Positions 40,054 to 48,317 of a DNA stretch of 64,000 nucleotides are shown here, one piece after another. Position numbers and translations under genes: made by a program. The notes below the pieces were generated by a model. That model saw nothing but the letters and a program-made list of their open reading frames with translations. It had not been told where the DNA came from and did no database searches. Origin of the DNA: VRUE01 sp963805475 (GTDB taxonomy: Bacteria; Actinomycetota; Thermoleophilia; Solirubrobacterales; 70-9); assembly GCA_963805475.1 (NCBI GenBank), contig CAWDUO010000006.1, positions 124,001 through 188,000 of the forward strand, written 5' to 3'. Every line of letters starts with the position of its first letter. Position 1 is the stretch's first letter.

Positions 40054-40632
40054 CTAAGCCGCCGCGGTCCGCTCTCGCTGTCGGTCATGGACGCCCTCGG
40101 CGAACTCCTCGACGATCTTCGAGCAGAAGGCTTCGAGGTCGTCCGGTTTGCGGCTGCTGACCAGCCCGTCGTCGACGACCACTTCCTCGTCGACCCACTC
40201 GGCGCCGGCGTTGCGCAGGTCGATCTGCAGGCTCGGCCAGGATGTCAGGGTGCGGCCGCGCACCACATCGGCCTCGACCAGGGTCCAGGGACCGTGGCAG
40301 ATCACGCCGACCGGCTTGCCCGCCTCGAAGAACGAGCGCGCGAAGGCGACCGCGTCCTCGGAGGTGCGCAGCTGGTCGGCGTTGGCGACGCCGCCGGGCA
40401 GGACCAAGGCGTCGAACTCTCCCGCGTCCGCCTCGCCGACCGCGCCGACGTCGAACGCGTCCCCCTTGTCGAGGTGGTTGAAGGCCTGTGCCTTGCCCGC
40501 TTCTGGGGCCAGCAGCTCCGCCTCGGCCCCCGCCTCGCGGACGGCCTCCAGCGGCTCGGTCAACTCGACCTGCTCGACGCCCTCGTTGGCGAAGAGGAAG
40601 GCCACTCGCTTGCCGTTCAGCTCATCGGACAT
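40054..40632 (-). CDS. DJ-1/PfpI family protein (type 1 glutamine amidotransferase-like)
   Basis: 192 residues. The nucleophile elbow VICHGPWTL holds the family cysteine, and ALVLPGGVANADQLR and FANEGVEQVELTEP provide the acidic partner region. Such proteins act as stress-related deglycases/chaperones or proteases. The sequence resembles the YhbO/PfpI subgroup, suggesting general stress protection. The specific activity cannot be inferred. It has a short Ala-rich C-terminus (RQRERTAAA). Confidence 0.87.
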   Translation of the reverse strand: MSDELNGKRVAFLFANEGVEQVELTEPLEAVREAGAEAELLAPEAGKAQAFNHLDKGDAFDVGAVGEADAGEFDALVLPGGVANADQLRTSEDAVAFARSFFEAGKPVGVICHGPWTLVEADVVRGRTLTSWPSLQIDLRNAGAEWVDEEVVVDDGLVSSRKPDDLEAFCSKIVEEFAEGVHDRQRERTAAA

Positions 40633-41052
40633 CGATGCTCCTTTCGGGTCGGGATCGGCTCCTGCTTCCGTCCTCCCGAGTGCCCCCGATCGGTCGCGGT
40701 CAAACCTCCTCCGACGCCGTGGGCGATCGCCTCCTCTTTCAGGTCGAGCTCACCGGCCCGGGCGCCTCGCCGCCTCTCGGCGGTTGGTCATCTCACCCGA
40801 GCGGGAACCGTTGCGTCCGGTGGAAAGCCGCAGGGACCCGGGCCGGAGGGAACTGCTCAATCGGTTTCTCTCTCCCGCCGGGTTACCCGGCGATGCGGCC
40901 GCGCGAACATCTTTCTCCCACCCGGCGATATTGTCGGGTTCGCAAGCCAGCGCAGGTCCGGCGAGGCTGCCTCGAGCTGCTTTTCGAGCTTTTCTTCGAA
41001 GTTCTCTTCGATGTCGTAGATAGCACTCGACCATCTAGGCTTGGTCCCCGAG
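40633..41052. other. 420-bp intergenic region, no clear gene
   Basis: Several short open frames cross this stretch on both strands, but none has recognisable motifs. A minus-strand frame reading YDIEENFEEKLEKQLEAAS is the only one that looks protein-like, and it overlaps the start of the zinc-finger gene. The stretch is somewhat less GC-rich than its surroundings. It may hold promoters for the PfpI and zinc-finger genes. Confidence 0.4.
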
Positions 41053-41367
41053 ATGCCCACCTGCACCCACCTCGATCGCGTCCGGATCGCTCAGCTGCCC
41101 GAGTCGGTGGACGGCTGCGAGGACTGCCTGGCCAGCGGCGGCCAGTGGCTGCATCTGCGCATCTGCCTGGAGTGCGGCAAGGTCGGCTGCTGCGACAGCT
41201 CCCCCAATCGCCACGCGCGCGCCCACGCCGAGAGCAGCGGCCACACACTCATCCGCTCGCTCGAGCCGCGCGAGGCCTGGTCCTGGTGCTTCGTGGACGA
41301 CTTTGCGCTGCTGATCCCCGAGGTCAAGGGCGAAACGCGCATTCCGCCTTCCCCGTTAGGCCTGTGA
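41053..41367 (+). CDS. UBP-type zinc-finger protein
   Basis: 104 residues from ATG 41053 (MPTCTHLD). Conserved Cys/His ligands of the UBP (ZnF-UBP) domain occur in order: CTHLD, GCEDCLASGGQWLHLRICLECGKVGCCDSSPNRHARAHAESSGH. Bacterial versions occur as stand-alone small proteins or fused to transporters. The role is unknown. A TTG at 41041 in frame is possible but less likely. It is followed by about 290 bp (41368-41657) in which I see no gene. Confidence 0.85.
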   Translation: MPTCTHLDRVRIAQLPESVDGCEDCLASGGQWLHLRICLECGKVGCCDSSPNRHARAHAESSGHTLIRSLEPREAWSWCFVDDFALLIPEVKGETRIPPSPLGL

Positions 41368-41657
41368 GATTTGCTTCCCCGTCAGGATCGGCGGGAAAAC
41401 GGACATCGAGAAGATGGTCGACCTCGGCCACAACCGGCGCCGGCAGACGGCATTGTCAGCGGCGCGCTATCAGCGGGCTTTTCGCTGTAGGAATGTCGAT
41501 GGCGCCGTCGATCTGGATCGTCACCCGTACGAACCGGGCGGCGTGCGCTCCACGCCCAATAACGCCCGCTTATGGAGACTGGGCCAGGTGACGCTGCGCA
41601 ATTCGGGCGCCGATGCCAGCGAGAGCCCTGACTGAAGGCCGCCCCAGCCTCAGGTGC

Positions 41658-42065
41658 CTACACCCGCGCAACCTCGAGCAGGCCCGCCTCCGCCGCCGCA
41701 TCGAAGTCCGCGTCCTGGGTGCAGACCGCGGCCCCGTGGGCCATCGCGGTGGCGGCGATCCAGGCGTCCATCACCTTCATCGCCCTGCCGATCTCCTCGA
41801 GCGCGACCCGTAGGCGCGCCAGCTCGTCTCCGACCGCCTCGTCGATGACCAGCGGCTTCGCGATCTTCCGCGCCGCCTCCAACGTGCTGAGGCGCCGGGC
41901 CCTCTGCTCAAGGCCGGCGGCAGCGAGGACTCCGTGGCGCAGCTCCGACAGGGTCACGACACTGACCGCGACCTGGTCGGGGAGGGCGCCGAGCGGGCGC
42001 TCCTGCTCACGCGCGATGAAGACCGAGGTGTCGAGGATCGCCTGCACGCCGCCGGGGCCGACCAT
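41658..42065 (-). CDS. vapC: PIN-domain toxin (VapC-like)
   Basis: 135 residues. PIN acidic residues: AILDTSVFIAREQ (Asp), TLSELRHGV (Glu), KVMDAWIAATA (Asp) and TQDADFDAAAE (Asp). It probably cleaves tRNA or rRNA when freed from its partner. ATG 42065 is directly adjacent to the stop of the Phd-type antitoxin. Translation might begin a few codons later, before VQAILD. Confidence 0.88.
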   Translation of the reverse strand: MVGPGGVQAILDTSVFIAREQERPLGALPDQVAVSVVTLSELRHGVLAAAGLEQRARRLSTLEAARKIAKPLVIDEAVGDELARLRVALEEIGRAMKVMDAWIAATAMAHGAAVCTQDADFDAAAEAGLLEVARV

Positions 42066-42320
42066 CTAGAGCTGATCGGTCGTGTCCGGAAAGGCCCGAT
42101 CCAGCTCGCCGGCCAGACCCGGGTCGGCCTGGGCGGCGGCGATCAGCTCCCGGGCGCGGGAGCCGGATGTCCACGAAGGCGCTTCCTCGACCGGGACGAG
42201 GTCGGCCGCGTCGCGCCCCGCCACCGTGACGCGAAGCTGCTCACCCGCCATCACCCGTCGCAGGACGGCGGAGACGTCGTTGCGCAGCTCGCGCTGGGGT
42301 ATGCGTTGCATCGAGGGCAT
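42066..42320 (-). CDS. Phd/YefM-type antitoxin
   Basis: 84 residues. It has the N-terminal Phd fold MQRIPQRELRNDVSAVLRRVMAGEQLRVTVAGRDAADLVPVE and an acidic C-terminus (ADPGLAGELDRAFPDTTDQL) that binds the toxin. A start at 42311 (MQRIPQ) is as plausible as the one listed. Upstream, GTAGCAGAACTGCTAC is an imperfect palindrome near the start that may be its operator. Confidence 0.86.
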   Translation of the reverse strand: MPSMQRIPQRELRNDVSAVLRRVMAGEQLRVTVAGRDAADLVPVEEAPSWTSGSRARELIAAAQADPGLAGELDRAFPDTTDQL

Positions 42321-42564
42321 CGTAGCAGAACTGCTACACCTGCACTGTGCCCATCCGCTCAGCCCCCCCGGCGATCGTGACGTCGCCGATGCCGGCGAAG
42401 TGGTTGGGAACGAGCGATACGCCGGCCGCTCGTGGCCGAATGCGACCGAACAAGCGGCTGATGGGATTGGGCGTCGGCGTCGAGCTGCCGACCGTAGTTG
42501 GTGCTGTCCTCAATCGCGAAAAAGTGGACCCCTCGCGTGATGGCGCTGTGCTTGCTCCCCCTGC

Positions 42565-43605
42565 TCAGGCGAGGGCCTTGACCTCGCGCCAGGTCAGCAA
42601 GCGGCCACTCCGGCGGTCGATCACCTTGAGTCGAATCGCCCGTAGGCCATCGACAACGCCGAGCACCGGAACGTCGTGGAAGATCGGGCTCTCGTCGTGG
42701 GCGCGCTGAAGGTTGTAGTTGGGGATCTTGGCGCTGAGATGGTGGACATGGTGAAGGCCGATGTTGCCGGTGAAGAACTGGAGGATCTTCGGCAGCTTCA
42801 GGTATGAGCTTCCCCGCAGGGCGGCATCGGCGTAGCTCCACTGATCTGAGCTCTCCCAGTAGACGTCCTCGAACTGATGCTGGACGTAGAACATGAAGAC
42901 CCCTAGCGTGCCGGCGAGGACCGCCGTCGGTATCTGCACGAGCAGCCATGCCTGCAGGCCGGCGAACCAGCAGATCGTGCCGATCAGCAGCGCCAGGACG
43001 AGGTTCGTGACGAGGATGCTTCGCCGCTGGCGCGGTCGCATCTTGTTGGACCAGATGCGCGGCCCGATCATCAGCGACCAGACCGGCCCGATCCCGAACA
43101 TCACCACGGGATTGCGGAAGAGGCGGTAACCCAGCCGCGACTTCCAGGGCCGGGAGAGGTACTCCTCGACTGTCAGCGTCGCGATGTCTCCCGTCCCGCG
43201 CCGGTCGAGATCGCCGGAGCTGCCGTGGTGGACGGCATGGTTATGGCGCCAGTTGGCGAACGGCTGGAAGACGAGCAACCCGGTCACTCTGCCCACCCAC
43301 AGGTTCGTTCGCCTGCTCGGCAGGAAGGAGCCGTGGGCGCAGTCGTGAAAGACGATGAACGTCCGCAACAGGAAGCCCGCTGCCGGAACAGCGAGGGCGA
43401 GGGTGATCCAGACCGAGATTTCGAGGCTGAGGTACATCGCCGCGGAGAGTGCGAGGTAGGGCACCACCGAGGTGGCCAGATCGAGCAGGCTGTGGGGCAG
43501 CGAGGGTCGCTCGTGGCGCGCAACCGCCTCGCGCCAGTAGAGGCGGTCTGGTGGCTGGTCGGAACCACCGGTCGGCTCAGAAGTCGGTATCGCTGCCGCG
43601 CTCAT
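42565..43605 (-). CDS. Membrane fatty acid desaturase
   Basis: 346 residues from ATG 43605 (MSAAAIPTSEP). It has the three di-iron histidine boxes: HDCAH, HNHAVHH and HHVHH in GNIGLHHVHHLSAKIPNYNL. Four or more membrane spans lie between them (for example VVPYLALSAAMYLSLEI, AWLLVQIPTAVLAGTLGVFMF). It resembles the acyl-lipid/omega desaturases (DesA group). It would adjust membrane fluidity. The frame is open further upstream but the sequence there is not family-like. Confidence 0.9.
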   Translation of the reverse strand: MSAAAIPTSEPTGGSDQPPDRLYWREAVARHERPSLPHSLLDLATSVVPYLALSAAMYLSLEISVWITLALAVPAAGFLLRTFIVFHDCAHGSFLPSRRTNLWVGRVTGLLVFQPFANWRHNHAVHHGSSGDLDRRGTGDIATLTVEEYLSRPWKSRLGYRLFRNPVVMFGIGPVWSLMIGPRIWSNKMRPRQRRSILVTNLVLALLIGTICWFAGLQAWLLVQIPTAVLAGTLGVFMFYVQHQFEDVYWESSDQWSYADAALRGSSYLKLPKILQFFTGNIGLHHVHHLSAKIPNYNLQRAHDESPIFHDVPVLGVVDGLRAIRLKVIDRRSGRLLTWREVKALA

Positions 43606-43671
43606 TGGCGGGGGACCGTATCCGCCGCACCTAAAGCCCGGTGTCGCGCGAAGCGCGAGCCATCCACCCCC

Positions 43672-43821
43672 TCGGTCCTCGGCCAGCTTGCCGATGAGCT
43701 CGACGGCTACACGATGACCAAGAGCTCGCTGCACTTCCCGATCGACCGCCCCCTGCCGAAGACGCTCGTCGAGAGGCTGATCGCCGTTCGTCTCATGGAT
43801 GCGGGTCTGCCCCTGCGCTAA
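43672..43821 (+). pseudogene. C-terminal fragment of a DUF1801-like protein
   Basis: Reads LGQLADELDGYTMTKSSLHFPIDRPLPKTLVERLIAVRLMDAG and stops at TAA 43819-43821. The pattern (Gly-Tyr-x-Met-x-Lys-x-x-Leu-x-Phe-Pro followed by PLPxxLVxRLIxxR) is the end of iron-chaperone-like DUF1801 proteins. The N-terminal two thirds are missing, and no start is present. One of several gene remnants in this accessory zone. Confidence 0.6.
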
Positions 43822-44294
43822 GCCCGTGCCCGACGGCGCATCTCCTCGCCGCTGAGCAGCTCGATCCGCTGGCTCATCATCCACTGCTGGCCGAAGGGAT
43901 CGCGCAGGCGACCGGCGCGGTCGCCGTAGAACTGGTCCGCCAGTGGGAAGAGCACCTCTGCTCCAGCCTTGACCGCCCGCGCCCATGCAGCATCCACGTC
44001 CTCCCAGTAGGTGGCCATGACCGCGCTGACGGCCCCGTCGAGAGACTGCGGCGAGCGCGCCGGCGCTCCATCCCCCGCCTCCTCGGTGATCATCACCACT
44101 GAATCGCCGATCCGAACCTCGGCGTGGATCAGTTCACCCTCCGGCCCATTGAAGCGCTCACCGACCTCCTCCGCGCCGAAAGCCTCCCCGTAGAACGCGG
44201 CGGCGGCGGCGCCGTCGGTGACGACGAGCCGCGGCGTGACCGTGCGCAGGTGCTCGGGGACGGGGCTGGGCCGCGAGGGCTGGGCATCCGGCAC
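43818..44294 (-). CDS. VOC/glyoxalase family protein (PhnB-like)
   Basis: 158 residues. VTPRLVVTDGAAAAAFYGEAFGAEEVGERF begins the paired beta-alpha-beta-beta-beta modules, and DRAGRLRDPFGQQWMMSQRIE is a typical closing motif with the metal-ligand region. It could be a glyoxalase, resistance protein or dioxygenase relative; the substrate is unknown. It starts 12 bp after the SnoaL-like gene and is probably co-transcribed. Confidence 0.8.
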   Translation of the reverse strand: MPDAQPSRPSPVPEHLRTVTPRLVVTDGAAAAAFYGEAFGAEEVGERFNGPEGELIHAEVRIGDSVVMITEEAGDGAPARSPQSLDGAVSAVMATYWEDVDAAWARAVKAGAEVLFPLADQFYGDRAGRLRDPFGQQWMMSQRIELLSGEEMRRRARA

Positions 44295-44306
44295 GAGTCG
44301 CGCTCC

Positions 44307-44630
44307 TCAGAGGCCCGCCGCGACGAGCCCGTCCTCGGGATCGGGGTAGTGGACCATCTCCACGGCCCTCCCGTCGCGGAAGGTAGTGAGGTTGGCGATC
44401 GGCGGCGCCTGCTCGCCGTCCTCAGATGGGGGCCGGATGATGACGACAACCTTCTCTCCCGCGCCGCGGACGTCGATGAGCTCGCCGATGCCCTGGCGGG
44501 CGAACGCCTGGCGCATCACCGCCATGGCCTGCTCGCGGTTATGACAGGCCGTGGAGTCGGCGGGGTCGCCGCCGTGCCACTTGACGTCGGGATCGAGGAA
44601 CTCGCGGACGGCGTCGAGATCCCCGCGCAA
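44307..44630 (-). CDS. SnoaL-like (NTF2-fold) protein, N-terminus lost at the tRNA fragment
   Basis: 107 residues from a TTG at 44630. RGDLDAVREFLDPDVKWHGGDP is the usual second segment of SnoaL/ketosteroid-isomerase-like proteins, which normally have about 15 more residues (the first helix) before it. The truncation point falls 5 bp from the end of the tRNA-Gly 3' fragment at 44635, so the gene was probably cut by integration. TFRDGRAVEMVHYPDPEDGL closes the fold. Activity doubtful. Confidence 0.65.
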   Translation of the reverse strand: MRGDLDAVREFLDPDVKWHGGDPADSTACHNREQAMAVMRQAFARQGIGELIDVRGAGEKVVVIIRPPSEDGEQAPPIANLTTFRDGRAVEMVHYPDPEDGLVAAGL

Positions 44631-44634
44631 GTGA

Positions 44635-44676
44635 AGCGGCTGAAGGGATTCGAACCCTCGACCTTCTGCATGGCAA
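44635..44676 (-). repeat. tRNA-Gly 3'-half fragment (candidate attachment site)
   Basis: 42 nt match the 3' half (anticodon loop to discriminator) of tRNA-Gly(GCC) at 54177-54218 at 38 of 42 positions, in the same orientation and without gaps. The four differences are two compensatory T-stem base pairs (TC/GA versus AG/CT). This half therefore comes from a different but functional tRNA-Gly. It lacks the 5' half. Such 3' tRNA copies mark the far end of elements integrated in tRNA genes. Confidence 0.85.
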
Positions 44677-44719
44677 TTAGCGAGGTCATCGGGCGATCCT
44701 AGGTCCTCAATGGGCCGTT

Positions 44720-44844
44720 TGCAGGGCTTTCATGACTGGCGAGATCGTGGATGTTCAGCGCGGATATGAACGGATAGGCGTGGATATGCAGCGAGTCAGG
44801 CACTTCGCCCCAGAAGTGCCTGAAATCAACGAGGCCGGTTCCAG
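44720..44844 (+). repeat. Dispersed repeat family 2, copy 1
   Basis: About 125 nt similar to 48318-48431. Both begin TGCAGGGCTTTC, contain CGAGATC, then ATATGCAGCGAGTCAGGCA, an 11-bp hairpin (TCAGGCACTTC / GAAGTGCCTGA, 44796-44823), and end GAGGCCGGTTCCAG. No open frame or terminal inverted repeats are shared. Copy 1 lies just inside the tRNA-Gly fragment. Confidence 0.8.
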
Positions 44845-44922
44845 TTCGCCTGCGTTTAGCGCCCAGAGGCCAAACGCTGCGCGCGCCTTGCCGGCGAAGC
44901 GCTCCGCCCCGGCAACGCATCG

Positions 44923-45345
44923 CTACAGATCGGCGGGGAGGATCGTGAAGGCGTCGCCCCGCAACGGCGTCATGGCCCGGAAGGCGCGCTCGTCGAAGCT
45001 GGCGATGCGATCGGTCCTATGCCGGTCAGCGAGCACGGCAAGCGAGGCGTCGGCGAGGCCCAGCTCGAGGTCCCGGTAGCGACGCGCCAAGTCGCGCGCC
45101 ACCCCCAGCTCTTTGCGGTCGAGGCAATCGACGACGAAGGTGCCCGTCGCGAGATCGTCGAGGAAGGCGAGCTCGACATCGACGCCGAGCCGGGTGAGGA
45201 TCAAATAGTCGGCCTCGGCGACGGCCACCTGCGAGGTGACGAGCGGCCCCCTCTCGCCTTCAAACAGAGTGACGACCGCTTCGTGCTCGGGGTCGTCGGC
45301 ATCAGCCTGCGCGAAGAGCGTGCCGGCGTCGACGATCAGGGTCAT
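44923..45345 (-). CDS. vapC: PIN-domain toxin (VapC-like)
   Basis: 140 residues. The sequence begins MTLIVDAGTLFAQAD (first PIN Asp), has VAVAEADYLI (Glu) and GLADASLAVLADRH (Asp), and ends with RIASFDERAF. This fits a VapC ribonuclease. Its start overlaps the RHH antitoxin stop by 4 bp (ATGA). The module lies between the two repeat-family-2 copies, inside the putative tRNA-Gly island. Confidence 0.88.
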   Translation of the reverse strand: MTLIVDAGTLFAQADADDPEHEAVVTLFEGERGPLVTSQVAVAEADYLILTRLGVDVELAFLDDLATGTFVVDCLDRKELGVARDLARRYRDLELGLADASLAVLADRHRTDRIASFDERAFRAMTPLRGDAFTILPADL

Positions 45346-45578
45346 CGACGGTGTTCGCCCCGAGCCTTGGCATAGAGCTCATCGGCACCCCAGCGCCGGT
45401 TCACGTTGCCCCCGCTTCGTCCCTTCCCCATGCTGCGGAAGGTCCGTGAAGGCGCCTCGGAGAGCACCCGATCCACACCCTCCCGGATCAGCTCGGCCTG
45501 ACTGCGACCACTCGAGGTCGCCAACCGGCCCAGGCGCTCGGCCTGGGAATCGTCTATGTAGACGGTGGTCTTGTGCAT
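45342..45578 (-). CDS. vapB: Ribbon-helix-helix antitoxin (VapB/CopG-like)
   Basis: 78 residues from ATG 45578 (MHKTTVYIDD). The RHH motif is TTVYIDDSQAERLGRLATSSGRSQAELIREGVDRVL. The C-terminal tail (GNVNRRWGADELYAKARGEHRR) would bind the toxin. The start choice excludes an upstream ATG because the palindromic operator at 45589 would then be coding. It autoregulates through that palindrome by inference. Confidence 0.87.
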   Translation of the reverse strand: MHKTTVYIDDSQAERLGRLATSSGRSQAELIREGVDRVLSEAPSRTFRSMGKGRSGGNVNRRWGADELYAKARGEHRR

Positions 45579-45588
45579 GCGATGTATG

Positions 45589-45606
45589 GTACCAGCTAGC
45601 TGGTAC
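45589..45606. promoter_or_regulatory. Palindromic operator of the RHH/PIN module
   Basis: GTACCAGCTAGCTGGTAC is a perfect 18-bp palindrome 11 bp upstream of the antitoxin ATG. RHH antitoxins bind such symmetric sites to repress their own operon. The regulator assignment is inferred from position. Confidence 0.75.
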
Positions 45607-45620
45607 ACGCCGGGGCTGAT

Positions 45621-45870
45621 TTAGCGCTCGATCAACTCGCCAGGCCGCAGCTGCCTCACGCCCTCGCGGGCCCACTCCTGCCCCAGCAGGTCGCGGTCGT
45701 GAAGGAAGGCGGCGAGCGCCTCGCTCCAGCGCCTCGCCGGGTAGCTCCCGCACCGCCTCGGCGCCGGCCGTGCTCCGGGTCAACCCCGTCACCGAGTGGC
45801 CGGCCGCTACCAATCGCGGCACGAGCTGCTTGCCTATCGCTCCCGACGCTCCTGCCACCAGCACCTTCAT
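45621..45870 (-). pseudogene. Remnant of an NAD-dependent SDR/epimerase
   Basis: The first ~40 codons from ATG 45870 are a clean Rossmann start, MKVLVAGASGAIGKQLVPRL, followed by VAAGHSVTGLTRS. After PGEAL the frame loses similarity. A different frame supplies a plausible tail (LAAFLHDRDLLGQEWAREG and on, stop at 45621-45623). Most of the gene, including the catalytic YxxxK, is deleted. Confidence 0.65.
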
Positions 45871-46002
45871 GGTCACTCCCTTCGTCGCCTTCACAAGGTT
45901 GACGAGGCTCGGCTTGCGGCTGTGACACCTTTCACGGAAGGGCGAGGCTCCCGGAAACGCGCTCATTCGCGTCCCGGGTGGCCTACCTGCGCTACCGGCG
46001 GC

Positions 46003-46098
46003 TCAGGTGAGCTCTTCGGACAGTCCGATGACGATGCCCTCGGGACCACGCAGGAAGCAGAGCCGATAGATGTCCTCGTACTGCGCGATCTCGCCGAC
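46003..46098 (-). pseudogene. C-terminal fragment of a VOC/glyoxalase protein
   Basis: Reads VGEIAQYEDIYRLCFLRGPEGIVIGLSEEL and stops (TGA 46003-46005). RLCFLRGPEGI is the characteristic final strand of many VOC proteins. No start or first module is present. It is upstream-adjacent to an intact VOC gene but belongs to a different member. Confidence 0.6.
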
Positions 46099-46169
46099 GC
46101 ACCGACACCGGGGCCTGCGGCGGCAGGGCTCACCCGACCAGGTTGGGTGGGCGAGCCCCGCCGCGGCGC

Positions 46170-46571
46170 TCAGCTCGTTTCGACGATCAAGAGCCTGTTG
46201 CCATCCTGGTCGCGAAAGAAGAACATCGGCGGCACCGGGCCGCCCATCCGCATCACCTCGGGGTCGACGTCGACGCCGCGCTCGCGCAGGGCGGCGTGGT
46301 CCGCGTCGATGTCGGCGCTCTCGAGCCCGATACGGGTCTCGATCCCGGTCCCTTCGCCTTCCCGCGGCCGCACCAGGGCGATCGTCGTCGCCGCGCCGGG
46401 CGGCACGACCGCGACCCAGCGATCGCCGTCGCCGAAGGGGATGTCGGCGACCTTCTCGAAGCCGAGCTTCTCGGTGTAGAACTCGATCGCCTGGTCCTGG
46501 TCGGCGACCGGGACCATCACCGTCGACACCCGGCCGATCGCCGTCGCTGCGGTGCTCGTGCTCTCGCTCAT
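46170..46571 (-). CDS. VOC family protein
   Basis: 133 residues from ATG 46571 (MSESTSTAA). Both VOC modules are visible: RVSTVMVPVADQDQAIEFYTEKLGFEK and ADIDADHAALRERGVDVDP, ending MFFFRDQDGNRLLIVETS. The family includes glyoxalases, fosfomycin-resistance proteins and dioxygenases; nothing here chooses among them. It lies 64 bp downstream of the ECF sigma factor, so it could be in its operon. Confidence 0.83.
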   Translation of the reverse strand: MSESTSTAATAIGRVSTVMVPVADQDQAIEFYTEKLGFEKVADIPFGDGDRWVAVVPPGAATTIALVRPREGEGTGIETRIGLESADIDADHAALRERGVDVDPEVMRMGGPVPPMFFFRDQDGNRLLIVETS

Positions 46572-46635
46572 CTGGATTACCTCCTGTGCGTGGATTGTGC
46601 CTTGCGATTGATCAGACCGGAAGAGGAGCGGAAAC

Positions 46636-47658
46636 TCATCGCACAGCCGGGTCGGAGTCGGCCAGCCGGGCCGGCAGCCCGAATGAGTCGAAGAGCGAGG
46701 GCAGGAACGGCGCCAGGAAGTTGTGCACACCGGCGACGGCCGGCCCGGCCTCCTCGCCAGCGACCGGCTCGAGCACGGTCAGCGACCACGGCAGCCAGTC
46801 ACCCGACTCGGGGTCCGGCTTGTAGGCGGCGAAGGCCGGGCAGCCGTTGGCCGTCACCGCGATCAGCTTCGAGCCCCGGCAGCCGGCTCCCTGGCCGAGC
46901 ATGAAGCGGCCGACCTGCTCGGGCCCGCGCAGCCAGAGCGGCAGCGGCGGCATGTCGAAGACGACGTCGTAGCGCAGCAGGGCGACGATCCGCTCGATGT
47001 CGTACTCGGCGAAGGCCTCGAGGTACTGCTCGAGCAGGCGACGCTCGGCCTCCTCGCTGGGACGGGCTGGCGCCTCGGCGTCCTCGAGCGCCAGCTCGTC
47101 GAGCGTTTCCCGCGCCCGCTGCAGGGCGCTGTTGACCGAGGCCACCGAGGTCTCCAGCAGCTCGGCGACCTCCTTGGCGCTCCAGCGCAGCACCTCGCGC
47201 AGGACGAGGACGACGCGCTGGCGCGCCGGCAGGTGCTGGAGGGCGGCGACGAACGCCAACCGCAGCGCCTCGCGCTCGGAGATCCGCGCTGCCGGGTCGG
47301 CGGCGGGATCGAGGACCTGGCTGTCGGCAAGCGGCAGGATCCAGGTCGACTCGGGCAGCGGCGCGCCGACCGGCGTCTCGGCGCTGCCGGCGCCGCCGAG
47401 GTCGACCGGTCGCGCCCGGCGCTTGCGGCTCTCGATCTGGTCGAGGCAGACGTTGGTCGCGATCCGAAACAGCCACGCCCTCATCGCGGCCGGCTCGACG
47501 AGCGTGTCGGCGCGGCGCCAGGCGCGGATCATCGCCTCCTGGGTCGCGTCTTCGGCCTCGAAGCCCGAGCCCAGCATCCGGTAGCAGTAACCGGTCAGAG
47601 CCGGCCGCAGGCGCTCCAGATCCGGCTCGAAGGTCGGCTGCGCGGGCGTGACGGACAT
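46636..47658 (-). CDS. ECF sigma factor with C-terminal SnoaL-like domain
   Basis: 340 residues. Sigma region 2 spans about 17-85 (YCYRMLGSGFEAEDATQEAMIRAWRRAD, RAWLFRIATNVCLDQI). Region 4 spans about 130-190 (LQHLPARQRVVLVLREVLRWSAKEVAELLETSVASVNSALQRAR). A C-terminal NTF2/SnoaL-like domain follows, with YDVVFDMPPLPLWLRGPEQVGRFM. The layout matches the SigG/ECF41-56 type, in which the C-terminal domain controls activity in place of an anti-sigma factor. The surrounding VOC genes are plausible targets. Confidence 0.9.
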   Translation of the reverse strand: MSVTPAQPTFEPDLERLRPALTGYCYRMLGSGFEAEDATQEAMIRAWRRADTLVEPAAMRAWLFRIATNVCLDQIESRKRRARPVDLGGAGSAETPVGAPLPESTWILPLADSQVLDPAADPAARISEREALRLAFVAALQHLPARQRVVLVLREVLRWSAKEVAELLETSVASVNSALQRARETLDELALEDAEAPARPSEEAERRLLEQYLEAFAEYDIERIVALLRYDVVFDMPPLPLWLRGPEQVGRFMLGQGAGCRGSKLIAVTANGCPAFAAYKPDPESGDWLPWSLTVLEPVAGEEAGPAVAGVHNFLAPFLPSLFDSFGLPARLADSDPAVR

Positions 47659-47729
47659 TGTGGGGATCGTAGTCCCACCGCAGCTTCCTCGACCTCGGCG
47701 GCCACCTCTGGGAGGCGATGTGGATGTCG

Positions 47730-48203
47730 CTATCCGTCGGCGGCGGCGCGCAGGGCGGCGATGTCGAGTTTGCCCATCTTCAGCATCGCCTCCATCGCGC
47801 GCCTCGCCCGCTCCGGGTCCCCATCGCCGAAGAGCTCTTCGAGGCCGGTCGGGGTCACCTGCCAGCAGAGGCCGTACTTGTCGGTGACCCAGCCGCACTG
47901 GCCCTCCCTGCCGCCGTCCGCCGCCAGCTTCTCCCAGTAGTAGTCGATTTCGGCCTGGTCGGCGCAGTTGATCTGGAAGGAGACGGCCTCGTCGAACTTG
48001 AACCGCGGGCCGCCGTTGATGCCGACGAAGCGCTGGCCCTCGACTTCCCACTCGACCGTCACCACCGTGCCGGCTTTCTGCGGCACGGCCTCGTTGTAGT
48101 GGGTGACGCTGACGATGCGCGAGTCCTCGAAGACCGAGAGGTAGAAGTTCGCGGCCTCCTCGGCCTCGGTGTCGAACCAGAGGTTGGGGACGATCTTCTG
48201 CAT
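47730..48203 (-). CDS. VOC family protein, PhnB/3-demethylubiquinone methyltransferase-like
   Basis: 157 residues from ATG 48203 (MQKIVPNLWFDTEAEEA). Typical family landmarks are FYLSVFEDSRIVSVTHY, FVGINGGPRFKFDEAVSFQINC and YYWEKLAADGGREGQCGWVTDKYGLCWQVTP. Despite the historical name, these proteins are not methyltransferases. It lies 71 bp upstream of the ECF sigma gene. Genes of this group often accompany ECF41/SigG-like sigma factors. Confidence 0.87.
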   Translation of the reverse strand: MQKIVPNLWFDTEAEEAANFYLSVFEDSRIVSVTHYNEAVPQKAGTVVTVEWEVEGQRFVGINGGPRFKFDEAVSFQINCADQAEIDYYWEKLAADGGREGQCGWVTDKYGLCWQVTPTGLEELFGDGDPERARRAMEAMLKMGKLDIAALRAAADG

Positions 48204-48317
48204 GGCGGTTCCTCCTTTGTGGTTGGTGATCTGGGAACCGGACATCAGTCGCGGCTCCGCTCGAAGACGAGGGACACAGGTCATCGGCAAGTCACGGCCT
48301 TCACTCAAACGTCATCT

